In this document: piece after piece, positions 1 through 6,918 of the stretch
How the letters are laid out: the number at the start of each line of letters is the position of its first letter
Numbering within the stretch: position 1 is the first letter of the stretch
NCBI GenBank assembly: GCA_002299555.1
Contig: DBOL01000046.1
Location: 1 to 20,710, forward strand
Source of the DNA: Candidatus Aminicenantes bacterium UBA647
GTDB lineage: Bacteria; Acidobacteriota; Aminicenantia; UBA2199
DNA: 20,710 bases
Reading direction: 5' to 3'
Translations under genes and position numbers: made by a program
The notes under the pieces: generated by a model
Databases searched by the model: none
The model's input: the letters and a program-made list of their open reading frames with translations, nothing else
Told to the model about the DNA's origin: nothing

Positions 1-191
1 TGGTTCAGTTGAATGAAATCTTTATAGATTCAAGTAAGAGGGGCGAAATAATCTTCTCAGTCAGTTCATATTCAATCGAAAAGCTATACGAATTATATGG
101 GAAGCTTATTGATAATAATCTCGTAATTGCAGCTGAAAGTGAAAAAGACGGAATTTACAGATCGAAATTAAAGGTTACTATAAAAAAATGA
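1..191 (+). CDS. C-terminal end of a PilN/GspL-like assembly protein (partial, 5' end outside window)
   Basis: The reading frame is open to the left edge, so this is the tail of a longer gene and the TTG at 9 is unlikely to be its start. About 62 residues are visible. They form one alternating strand-helix-strand unit: a strand around GEIIFSVSS, a helix around SIEKLYELYGKLI, and a closing strand KLKVTIKK. This fits the periplasmic ferredoxin-like domain at the C-terminus of PilN and GspL, which form the inner-membrane platform of type IV pili or type II secretion. The match is weak by sequence alone. The assignment leans on the next three genes, which look like PilO, PilP/GspC and a secretin in that order. 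The stop overlaps the next start (ATGA, 188-191), so translation is probably coupled. Confidence 0.5.
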   Translation, partial: VQLNEIFIDSSKRGEIIFSVSSYSIEKLYELYGKLIDNNLVIAAESEKDGIYRSKLKVTIKK

Positions 192-709
192 AAAAGGAAG
201 TAATTATATCAAATTTGATATTGCTGCTTTTAGCCATATCATTGGTTTTGTTTTTAATATCATTTATCTATTCTTCTGTAAAAACAACATCACTTAAAGA
301 CCTGACGGAAGAGAAACAATTGCATGAGATTTCAGAAAAAAAATTCAGTGCACTTAAAAATAACATGAAAGATTGGGAAAATGTTGAAAAAGAGTATGCT
401 GGATTTAAAGATCTCATGGTCTTAAGATTTGAAGATTTTTCCAATTTCAGGAAAAATCTTGAACTATTAATAAGTAGAAATTCAATTTCAAAAACGGATT
501 TTCGAATTGAATATAAGAAAGCACTTAAAAATGAGTATATAAAGGTCAAGATATCAATGAAACTTACAGGTAATTATGGAAATCTTAAAAAGTTTATATA
601 TGAGATAGGAAAGATAAACAAAATTGCCTATTTTCGCTCTGTTAAAATGATCGGTTCAGGCTCAGATATAAGGGGTAATTTTAATATAGAGGTATATCTT
701 GTCAAGTAG
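188..709 (+). CDS. PilO/GspM-like inner-membrane assembly platform protein
   Basis: The 173-residue protein has a short basic N-terminus (MKKE) and one strong membrane segment at about residues 8-29 (LILLLLAISLVLFLISFIY). A Lys/Glu-rich helical stretch to about 80 looks like the usual PilO/GspM coiled coil, and a small alpha/beta domain lies at about 85-173. The phrase LTGNYGNLKKFIYEIGKI near 126-143 resembles the PilO pattern in which a 'G-Y' turn precedes a helix ending 'F...L..I'. The family forms dimers with PilN/GspL on the periplasmic face of the inner membrane. The start overlaps the upstream stop by four bases and has no good ribosome site of its own, which points to translational coupling. 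Sequence divergence makes PilO versus GspM undecidable; membrane topology and gene order carry the call. Confidence 0.6.
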   Translation: MKKEVIISNLILLLLAISLVLFLISFIYSSVKTTSLKDLTEEKQLHEISEKKFSALKNNMKDWENVEKEYAGFKDLMVLRFEDFSNFRKNLELLISRNSISKTDFRIEYKKALKNEYIKVKISMKLTGNYGNLKKFIYEIGKINKIAYFRSVKMIGSGSDIRGNFNIEVYLVK

Positions 710-1145
710 AATTTCAGGAATAATTCTTATGATCCTGATCCCGGTTATGTTAAGTAGTGAACTTATAAAATCCTCAAAGATCACCAGACATGGAAAGTCA
801 GGTTTTGAAATCAAAAGAAATATATTTTCTCCTCAAAAAACAAACAATTTGAGTAAGGGGAGCCTTGCTTTGAAGAAGAGCGACACTAGAAAGATCGATT
901 TAATTAAGCAGAACAAAAAAGAGGAAACAAGAGTTATCGCTTCAGTATTTTATGAGGGATTTCTTGTTAAGGGAAACCGGATATTCGCGCTTCTTAAGTT
1001 AAATGGGCAATTTTATATATCGAAAGAAGGGGACAGGCTCCCGGGGAATATTTCAGTAAAAAAAATCTTTGAGAAGAAGATTGTGCTGGAAATTGAATCC
1101 TCTGAGGTTTCTGTTTTAAAGAAAGGAGAGAGAAATGCTAATTAA
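699..1145 (+). CDS. PilP/GspC-like periplasmic linker protein
   Basis: The 148-residue protein has an N-terminal hydrophobic segment at residues 4-20 (ISGIILMILIPVML), an extended Lys/Ser-rich linker, and a small beta domain from about residue 84. There VIASVFYEGFLVKGNRIFALLKLNG and YISKEGDRLPG follow the pattern of the GspC homology region / PilP: a short sheet with a 'G' turn and 'v..Gd.l'. This family links the inner-membrane platform to the secretin. The TTG at 699 keeps the full membrane segment and has AGAGGT at 688-693. An ATG at 729 has AGGAA at 716-720 but would cut the segment, so I prefer TTG. The gene overlaps its left neighbour by 11 bases and the secretin gene by 11. Function is inferred from topology, weak domain resemblance and position before the secretin. 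Confidence 0.55.
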   Translation: MSSRISGIILMILIPVMLSSELIKSSKITRHGKSGFEIKRNIFSPQKTNNLSKGSLALKKSDTRKIDLIKQNKKEETRVIASVFYEGFLVKGNRIFALLKLNGQFYISKEGDRLPGNISVKKIFEKKIVLEIESSEVSVLKKGERNAN

Positions 1146-3225
1146 AAATGGAAAATTTTATGGACGATTTATTTTGCTTATCATTCCTCTGATAATATTT
1201 ATGGGGTGTTCGCTCAATTCTGTATATAAAAAAAAGGGAATTGAACTTGTTAATTCCGGAAAATATGATGATGCAATATCATACTATAAAAAAGCACTTA
1301 AAAAAGATCCGGGGAATTCTTCTTTAATTACCCTTTTGAAGAGAGCAGAACTTTACGGGTATTATTATCACCTGTCACTTGCCAGAGATTTGAAGGAAAA
1401 AGGCAATAAAGAGTCAGCTATAAGCGAATATAAAATTGCTTTATACCTTCTGCCGGGAAACAGAGAATTAAAAAATGAACTTGATCTTTATATAAGAGGA
1501 GATAAAGAACAGCCCATAAAACCTTTTGTCTCAGATATTACACCACCTGTATCTCTTGAAATTGATGGGAAAGAGATCGATTCTATATCTCTCAGGTCAA
1601 CTCCTATAAAGCAGATATTCAAAACCATAGGGAAATCATACGGTGTTAATTTTATTTTTGATAAAGATTTCAGAGACTTCCCATATACATTTGAAGTAGA
1701 GAAGATCGGCTTTTTTGAGATATTAAACCAGCTCTGTCTGGTATCTAACACAAAGCACAGGGTAATTGATTCATCTTCTGTATTGATCTATCCCAATACA
1801 TCTTTTAAGAAAAGGGCATTTGATCTGAAAGGGGTCAAGGTTTTTTTTCTTGATAACATCATGGCAGAAGATGCAAAAAAAATACTTATTCCATTGTTCA
1901 GGGATGAACAGATCATGGTTCAGGAAGATCTAAACCTTAATGCCGTAATTGTTAAAGGAAATCGAAGTGTACTTATGGATATTGAAAAGTTTATCAGAAA
2001 GATAGACATATCCAAGAGTGAAGTTGAATTTGATATTGAGATACTTGAAATAAACAGAAATTTATTAAACAAGATCGGGGCAGATTTCGGTACAACTCTG
2101 ACAACTTTAAATGTTGGGTTGGAAAATGAGAGTGGTGGAGTTGATACCAGTCTGAATGTAAATAGTCTGAAAAATTCAAATTTTTTCCTGACTATGCCGA
2201 CGATCGCTTTGAATCTTCTGGGATCTGATGACAATAGTAAAATTCTGGCTAAACCAAATCTGAGAGGAGTAAACGGAGAGGAGATTAAGTTTATGGTTGG
2301 TGATGAGATCCCTATTCCACAAACAACTTTACAATCAATTGCAGCTGGAGGAATAGAAAGTTCACCGGTTACCACCTATCAATACAAGAATGTTGGTGTT
2401 GAGATAAAGCTTACCCCCTATATTCATAAAGGTGAAGTTACTGTTAAACTGAAACTGGTTAATAATTTTATAACCACTTATGTTGATCAATTTCCAGTAC
2501 TCGGACGGAGGGAATTGGAGAATGTGATCAGGTTAAGAGAAGGTGAGAGCAGTATTATCGGAGGTTTCATTAGAGATGAAGCCAGAGGAAGTATTAAAGG
2601 TATTCCTTTCCTTTCAAAATTGCCTATTATCGGAAGATTGTTCGGAAGTTCTGAGGATACAATAAGACAAACTGATATTATATTTTCTATAACTCCGAGG
2701 TTTATACGTGTGGTAAGCGCTGATAAAGAGAGCAGAAGTACGATCTGGTCAAACTACAACCAAAGTGGGAATCCATCTAAAAACAATTCAAATAAACTTG
2801 AAAACGGAAGGAAGATCAACCCTATGGCACCCCGGATGAAAAATTCTATAAGTATAACTCCCGGTAGGATCAGAGTTAAGGAGAATACTTCTACAATGTT
2901 TTCAATTAGAATAAGTTCGGGTTCAGATGTGTCAACACTTTCAATTAGTGGAAATATAGAGGGTGGCAGGAGTGTAATTGAGGAACTCAATACAGATTCC
3001 ATTAAGGATGATAAGGTGAAAATTCTCAAAAATCATTCCGGTTCAACTTTTGATATAGGTTTTTCATTTTTTGATAGGCCTGTCAGATCAGGAAATTTGG
3101 TAAGATTTAAAGTGAAATTTTTAGAAAAGGGTGAGTACAAGATCAAGTTTAGTAATATCTTTGCATCTTTTGAAAGAAAACCCGTAAAACTGAATGGAAG
3201 CGAAACTTTTGTAACCGTATATTAA
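1135..3225 (+). CDS. Secretin (PilQ/GspD family) with lipoprotein signal, TPR region and C-terminal cohesin-like domain
   Basis: The 696-residue outer-membrane channel protein belongs to a type IV pilus or type II secretion system. A signal peptide ends in a lipobox, IFMGC, with Cys25. Two TPR-like helical repeats lie at about 32-65 and 78-112 (NSGKYDDAISYYKKALKKDP, then KEKGNKESAISEYKIAL). An STN/N0 domain spans about 140-220. One N1-type ring domain at about 230-295 includes LNAVIVKG. The secretin core spans about 298-526, with LAKPNLRGVNGEEIKFMVG, VGVEIKLTP, GESSIIGGF and PFLSKLPIIGRLFG, all family hallmarks. An Asn/Ser-rich linker follows, then about 125 residues of predicted beta structure (571-696) resembling a cohesin domain. 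AGGAG at 1124-1128 supports the ATG. The single N1 repeat and last-in-cluster position favour PilQ; the lipidated, TPR-bearing form is not the textbook type of either family. Confidence 0.9.
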   Translation: MLIKNGKFYGRFILLIIPLIIFMGCSLNSVYKKKGIELVNSGKYDDAISYYKKALKKDPGNSSLITLLKRAELYGYYYHLSLARDLKEKGNKESAISEYKIALYLLPGNRELKNELDLYIRGDKEQPIKPFVSDITPPVSLEIDGKEIDSISLRSTPIKQIFKTIGKSYGVNFIFDKDFRDFPYTFEVEKIGFFEILNQLCLVSNTKHRVIDSSSVLIYPNTSFKKRAFDLKGVKVFFLDNIMAEDAKKILIPLFRDEQIMVQEDLNLNAVIVKGNRSVLMDIEKFIRKIDISKSEVEFDIEILEINRNLLNKIGADFGTTLTTLNVGLENESGGVDTSLNVNSLKNSNFFLTMPTIALNLLGSDDNSKILAKPNLRGVNGEEIKFMVGDEIPIPQTTLQSIAAGGIESSPVTTYQYKNVGVEIKLTPYIHKGEVTVKLKLVNNFITTYVDQFPVLGRRELENVIRLREGESSIIGGFIRDEARGSIKGIPFLSKLPIIGRLFGSSEDTIRQTDIIFSITPRFIRVVSADKESRSTIWSNYNQSGNPSKNNSNKLENGRKINPMAPRMKNSISITPGRIRVKENTSTMFSIRISSGSDVSTLSISGNIEGGRSVIEELNTDSIKDDKVKILKNHSGSTFDIGFSFFDRPVRSGNLVRFKVKFLEKGEYKIKFSNIFASFERKPVKLNGSETFVTVY

Positions 3226-3240
3226 AACAGGAAAAATTTA

Positions 3241-3513
3241 CTATTTGATTTTTTCTTTCAGTGCTTTTCCGGCTTTGAAAACAGGTACATCCTTTGACTT
3301 GATCTTGATCTTTTTTCCGGTTTTCGGATTCACACCGGTTTTCTCTTTTCTGTGAGCAATTGAAAATGTTCCAAAACCTACTAAGGTAACTTTCCCTTTA
3401 TTCTTCAACTCTTCCGTAACAGTATCAATAAATGAATTTACGAGGTTTTCAGTATCTGAAACCTTAAGTTGAGCTTTTTCCGAGATAGATTTTACCAATT
3501 CAGTTTTGTTCAT
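3241..3513 (-). CDS. HU/IHF-family DNA-binding protein
   Basis: This 90-residue histone-like protein bends and compacts DNA as a dimer. It matches the family end to end: an N-terminal helical dimerisation part (MNKTELVKSISEKAQL), the GFGTF turn at residues 47-51, the basic arm RKEKTGVNPKTGKKIKI with its conserved NP-x-TG tip, and the C-terminal FKAGKALKEKI helix. The length is typical. An ideal AAGGAGG (complement of 3518-3524) precedes the ATG. HU and the IHF subunits cannot be told apart reliably by eye; the sequence reads more like HU. Its 3' end lies 15 bases from the secretin stop in a convergent pair. Confidence 0.95.
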   Translation of the reverse strand: MNKTELVKSISEKAQLKVSDTENLVNSFIDTVTEELKNKGKVTLVGFGTFSIAHRKEKTGVNPKTGKKIKIKSKDVPVFKAGKALKEKIK

Positions 3514-3529
3514 TATTCCTCCTTAGAAA

Positions 3530-3558
3530 ATAATAAAAAATAAGTAAAAAAAAGTCAA
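3530..3558 (-). promoter_or_regulatory. Sigma-70-type promoter of the HU gene
   Basis: On the minus strand TTGACT (complement of 3553-3558) is followed after exactly 17 bases by TATTAT (complement of 3530-3535). The predicted start is near 3523, inside the AAGGAGG ribosome site, so the leader would be only about 10 bases. A second possibility is TATAAT at 3567-3572 with a weak TTTCAA 17 bases upstream (3590-3595), giving a leader of about 47 bases. Confidence 0.55.
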
Positions 3559-3640
3559 GATAAAGAATTATACTAGAATTTGAAGTTATTTGAAACAAAT
3601 CTGGAATTATCTTTAGCAGTGGGATATAGAAGTGATTATG

Positions 3641-3669
3641 TTGACAAAAAAATTTTAACTAAATAGAAT
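3641..3669 (+). promoter_or_regulatory. Near-consensus promoter of the 612-residue ACT-like protein; probably leaderless
   Basis: TTGACA (3641-3646), a 17-base spacer and TAGAAT (3664-3669) form an almost perfect sigma-70 promoter. The ATG of the next gene is at 3677, eight bases past the -10 box, so transcription should begin at or next to the A of the start codon. There is no ribosome site before this ATG, and none would fit in the message. Confidence 0.6.
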
Positions 3670-3676
3670 CTTCATT

Positions 3677-5515
3677 ATGTTCAGAGATCTGAAAGAAGAA
3701 GAAATTCAACATCTTATGAAGTTGTTGAAAAGTGGTAAAATTAAGATATCAAAAAAAGAGATCCGGAATAAACTAAAAACAATTCTGGATTCCCAACAGA
3801 TCTTTCCACTTGATCAACAGAGAATGATGCTTCTGAAGCTGATACATAATTATGATATTACTAAAAAAAAAGAGGTGATAATCCTCAATGAATATATAAG
3901 AGATGAATTACCCTACACCATAGCATTGGGAGTCCTTGCAGAAGATTGGCCGGGGATGTCAAATTCTATTCTTGGAATAATTCATCATAAGTCAAAAAAT
4001 ATTCAGTTCATTAAGGGTTTTACTGTAGAATTCAAAAAGAAAACGGTAGGAATAGTAATTCTAGCATTTAACATATATTCAGTGAATGAAATGGATGTTT
4101 TCCGTAAGACTAAAAAATCATTGATAAAAACGATAAAGGAAGCCTCGATTGGCAGCGTCAGCAAACATATTCTTCAGGATGAGGAGGCTGTAAAATCAGC
4201 AATATTCTATCAGATATTAAAGAGGATAAAGAAGATATATACCTATGATGATATCGATGAACTTATCAATGAAAGTGGCCAGGTTATAAAGTTTGTACTT
4301 TCAAGAACAAGAAAATATCTTGAAGAGAGAAAAATTAACGATCTTGCAGATTTTATTCTTGAAAATTTCAAGTGTCAGAAATTGGTCAGATCAGGGAAAG
4401 TTAATGAAATAATCAAGATCAAAAATTTTGAGACCACTTATGAGAAGTTGACAGGAATCACATTCGTTTGTAAGGGTTATGTGATATCAATTGAAGATTT
4501 TTTAAGAACTCTTGATCATATTGTTCCTGATCATATAATTAAACATCACAAGAGCTTTTTCAGTATTGACGGACTATTGGTTTATAGGATCGAGATTGTA
4601 GATAAATACGAATCTCAGCTTACACCATTATTGACATCTTCTATTGAAAAATCATTTAATAAAATAGTGCTATCTGCACATAATTCGAGATTTTCCAATA
4701 TAAAATCTGTAGGAGGATTTGAACACTTTGCCCGGGCAATAATTCCCTTTCTTATGGATGAGATCGAGCGGACCAGAATAACACAGGTTTTCCTTAATGT
4801 TACTAACAAAACTGATTTTAATATTGAAATTAAGGCAATAATAGTAAGGACTTTAAAAAATAAAGGGAAAATATTAAATTTAATTCCAAGAATTGATAAA
4901 TTGACCGGAGTGGAGATCCTTTCATTCACTCCTACCAAAGTGTATAGGGACAATTTTTTTGTTGATCTCTTCAAACTTAAAATTGATCTTTCTGAATTTT
5001 TGTCTGTAAGAGATATTTTTGATACACTCCGGGAAACGATCAAAAAGGAATTTGGGGCTATAAGAGATTTTGATCAGGGGTTAAGAGACATAAATATCTT
5101 TATACTGACCAAACTTATTGATGAATTAAAAGATATAGATAAGAAGATCATAATGGAAATATTTTTCAATTTTGATGAATTGTTTCGGATTGAAACAAAC
5201 TTCGAGGTAATGAAGGAAGTTGTACGTATGTGCTATGATCTGTCAGCTGAATCAAAGAGAGGAAACGGTTCAGCCAGATTTATTGATTCTAAAAAAATAG
5301 ATGGTACAAATAAAACAATTATAATAATTTCATGTTTCAGAGACAGATCATTCCTGAGAACAATAACTTCGATCTTTAAGGAATTTAATATAAATTTTTC
5401 AAAATTCTACATTGATCAGAGAAAATATTCAACAATTATTATAGATTCTAACAAAGATTCTCTATTGGATAGTCTGATAGAAAAGTTGAGGGAAAAGATA
5501 AAGGGTTGTACTTAG
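3677..5515 (+). CDS. Unassigned 612-residue protein with ACT-like segments at both ends
   Basis: I do not recognise this protein as a named family. It is soluble-looking: no signal peptide, no membrane segment, rich in Ile, Lys, Phe and Asp. Residues 79-135 read like an ACT domain, the small amino-acid- or nucleotide-sensing fold: PYTIALGVLAEDWPGMSNSI then NIQFIKGF, with the conserved 'D-x-PG' turn before a helix and a second strand. Residues 546-592 (TIIIISCFRDRSFLRTITSI, then NFSKFYI) look like a second, more diverged copy. The middle (about 255-440) alternates strands and helices and includes GFEHFARAIIPFLMDEIERTR. I see no catalytic motif. One alternative is a stand-alone relative of the ACT-bearing N-terminal half of large NAD-dependent glutamate dehydrogenases, which I cannot confirm. 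Met14 (3716) is a fallback start, also without a clear ribosome site. It converges on radA with 21 bases between stops. Confidence 0.7.
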   Translation: MFRDLKEEEIQHLMKLLKSGKIKISKKEIRNKLKTILDSQQIFPLDQQRMMLLKLIHNYDITKKKEVIILNEYIRDELPYTIALGVLAEDWPGMSNSILGIIHHKSKNIQFIKGFTVEFKKKTVGIVILAFNIYSVNEMDVFRKTKKSLIKTIKEASIGSVSKHILQDEEAVKSAIFYQILKRIKKIYTYDDIDELINESGQVIKFVLSRTRKYLEERKINDLADFILENFKCQKLVRSGKVNEIIKIKNFETTYEKLTGITFVCKGYVISIEDFLRTLDHIVPDHIIKHHKSFFSIDGLLVYRIEIVDKYESQLTPLLTSSIEKSFNKIVLSAHNSRFSNIKSVGGFEHFARAIIPFLMDEIERTRITQVFLNVTNKTDFNIEIKAIIVRTLKNKGKILNLIPRIDKLTGVEILSFTPTKVYRDNFFVDLFKLKIDLSEFLSVRDIFDTLRETIKKEFGAIRDFDQGLRDINIFILTKLIDELKDIDKKIIMEIFFNFDELFRIETNFEVMKEVVRMCYDLSAESKRGNGSARFIDSKKIDGTNKTIIIISCFRDRSFLRTITSIFKEFNINFSKFYIDQRKYSTIIIDSNKDSLLDSLIEKLREKIKGCT

Positions 5516-5536
5516 AGGAAACCAAAAGAGCTGTCT

Positions 5537-6901
5537 TTATTTTGAAGTTTTAAAGTCTCGAATAAGGGAATAAAATTCCTTAATATTACTTACCGGTAAA
5601 ACCTCAGCATCTTTAATATTTGTGTCAGATTGAGCTTTGGGGAGTATGAATTTTTTGAAACCATGATTTACTGCTTCCTTTATCCTGTTCTCGATAAAGC
5701 TTACCGGGCGAATCTCTCCGGTAAGTCCCACTTCACCCAGAAAGACCATATTTCCTTTAAAGACCAAATTCTTATGGCTTGATATCAGGGCTGAACATAC
5801 GGCAAGATCACTTGCTGTTTCTTTAAGGTTTATTCCACCAGTTATATTAAGAAATACATCTGATTTATAGAAAGGGATCCTGAGTTTTTTTTCTATCACA
5901 GAGATCAGCATTGATAGTCTAAAAGGATCGAATCCTATCGCCATCCTCCTGGGATTACCCCCGAATGGATTTTCTGTCACTAATGCCTGGATCTCTATCA
6001 GTATAGATCTCATCCCCTTCATAGATGCTACGACAGATGTTCCTGGCTCTATTGAATCCCGCTTCTGAAGAAAAACCTCCGATGGGTCTGTAACAGAGGT
6101 TAATCCTGTAGCGCTCATCTGGAATATCCCCAGTTCATTCACAGATCCATACCTGTTCTTCTCAACTCTTAATACTTTTAGATTAGATTGAAGTTCTCCC
6201 TGAAAATAAAGTACGACATCGACCATATGCTCAAGGGTTTTCGGGCCTGCTATCTGCCCGTCTTTTGTTATGTGCCCAATAATAAAAACAGCAATATTAT
6301 TTGATTTTGCGATCTCTACCAATTCTGAAGTTACATGTCTCAATTTTGATACTGATCCGTTTAAACCTCCTGTCTTCCTTGAGTTCAGAGTCTGGATGGA
6401 ATCAATTATAATGAATTCCGGTGACAGCTTTTTCAAGCTGATTTTCAGATCTTCCAGATCCCCCATTGTTAAGAGGAAAATATCCTCTGAGACTATCCCG
6501 AGCCTGTCAGCTCTTGATTTGATCTGACCTTCAGACTCTTCTCCGGAATAATAAAGGACCTTCCCTTTTTTAGAAAGATTACCTGAAACTTCCAGCAATA
6601 GTGTGGATTTGCCGACACCAGGTTCCCCACCGATCAGAATTACCGATCCGGGTACAATACCTCCACCAAGGGATCTGTCAAATTCCTTGATGTCTGAATT
6701 TATCCTGGATATATTCTCCTGACCTATATTATTTAAACTAATTGGATCTCTTCTTTGTTCATCAGATATTTCATTAGATTTATCAAACTGATCCATAATT
6801 TCATTCATTGAATTCCAGATGTTACATTGAGGGCATTTACCGTAAAATTTCGGACTCTGATACTGGCATTCCGAACACTCAAAAAATGTCTTATTTGCCA
6901 T
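5537..6901 (-). CDS. radA: DNA repair protein RadA
   Basis: RadA (also called Sms) is a RecA-like ATPase and helicase that processes recombination branches. The 454 residues have the standard layout: an N-terminal zinc finger with Cys9, Cys12, Cys23 and Cys26; an ATPase core with Walker A GGEPGVGKST at 91-100 and a hydrophobic Walker B strand FIIIDSIQ at about 163-170; the RadA-specific KNRYG motif at 248-252; and a C-terminal Lon-protease-like domain from about 340 with VFLGEVGLTGEIRPV. The length is typical. It starts 17 bases after the glyS stop and has only a weak ribosome site, so it is probably the last gene of the gcvT-to-radA operon. A DNA-repair gene behind glycine metabolism genes has no obvious functional logic. 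Confidence 0.97.
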   Translation of the reverse strand: MANKTFFECSECQYQSPKFYGKCPQCNIWNSMNEIMDQFDKSNEISDEQRRDPISLNNIGQENISRINSDIKEFDRSLGGGIVPGSVILIGGEPGVGKSTLLLEVSGNLSKKGKVLYYSGEESEGQIKSRADRLGIVSEDIFLLTMGDLEDLKISLKKLSPEFIIIDSIQTLNSRKTGGLNGSVSKLRHVTSELVEIAKSNNIAVFIIGHITKDGQIAGPKTLEHMVDVVLYFQGELQSNLKVLRVEKNRYGSVNELGIFQMSATGLTSVTDPSEVFLQKRDSIEPGTSVVASMKGMRSILIEIQALVTENPFGGNPRRMAIGFDPFRLSMLISVIEKKLRIPFYKSDVFLNITGGINLKETASDLAVCSALISSHKNLVFKGNMVFLGEVGLTGEIRPVSFIENRIKEAVNHGFKKFILPKAQSDTNIKDAEVLPVSNIKEFYSLIRDFKTSK

Positions 6902-6918
6902 CTGGACTTTACACAGGT

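Noticed and set aside
9..191. Complete 60-residue gene starting at TTG 9
   Set aside because: The frame is open to the left edge and the fold unit fits the end of a PilN/GspL-like protein, so it is treated as a truncated gene.
1920..2375. 151-residue open frame antisense to the secretin gene
   Set aside because: It lies wholly inside a strongly conserved gene in another frame, has low-complexity Ser/Leu/Phe composition and no ribosome site I can support.
4615..5043. 142-residue open frame antisense to the ACT-like gene
   Set aside because: Its composition mirrors the opposite strand and it has no recognisable domain. The sense frame is longer and has a strong promoter.
5524..5540. Terminator between the ACT-like gene and radA
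   Set aside because: The only hairpin is AAAGA-GCTG-TCTTT, five pairs with a single G-C, too weak to call.
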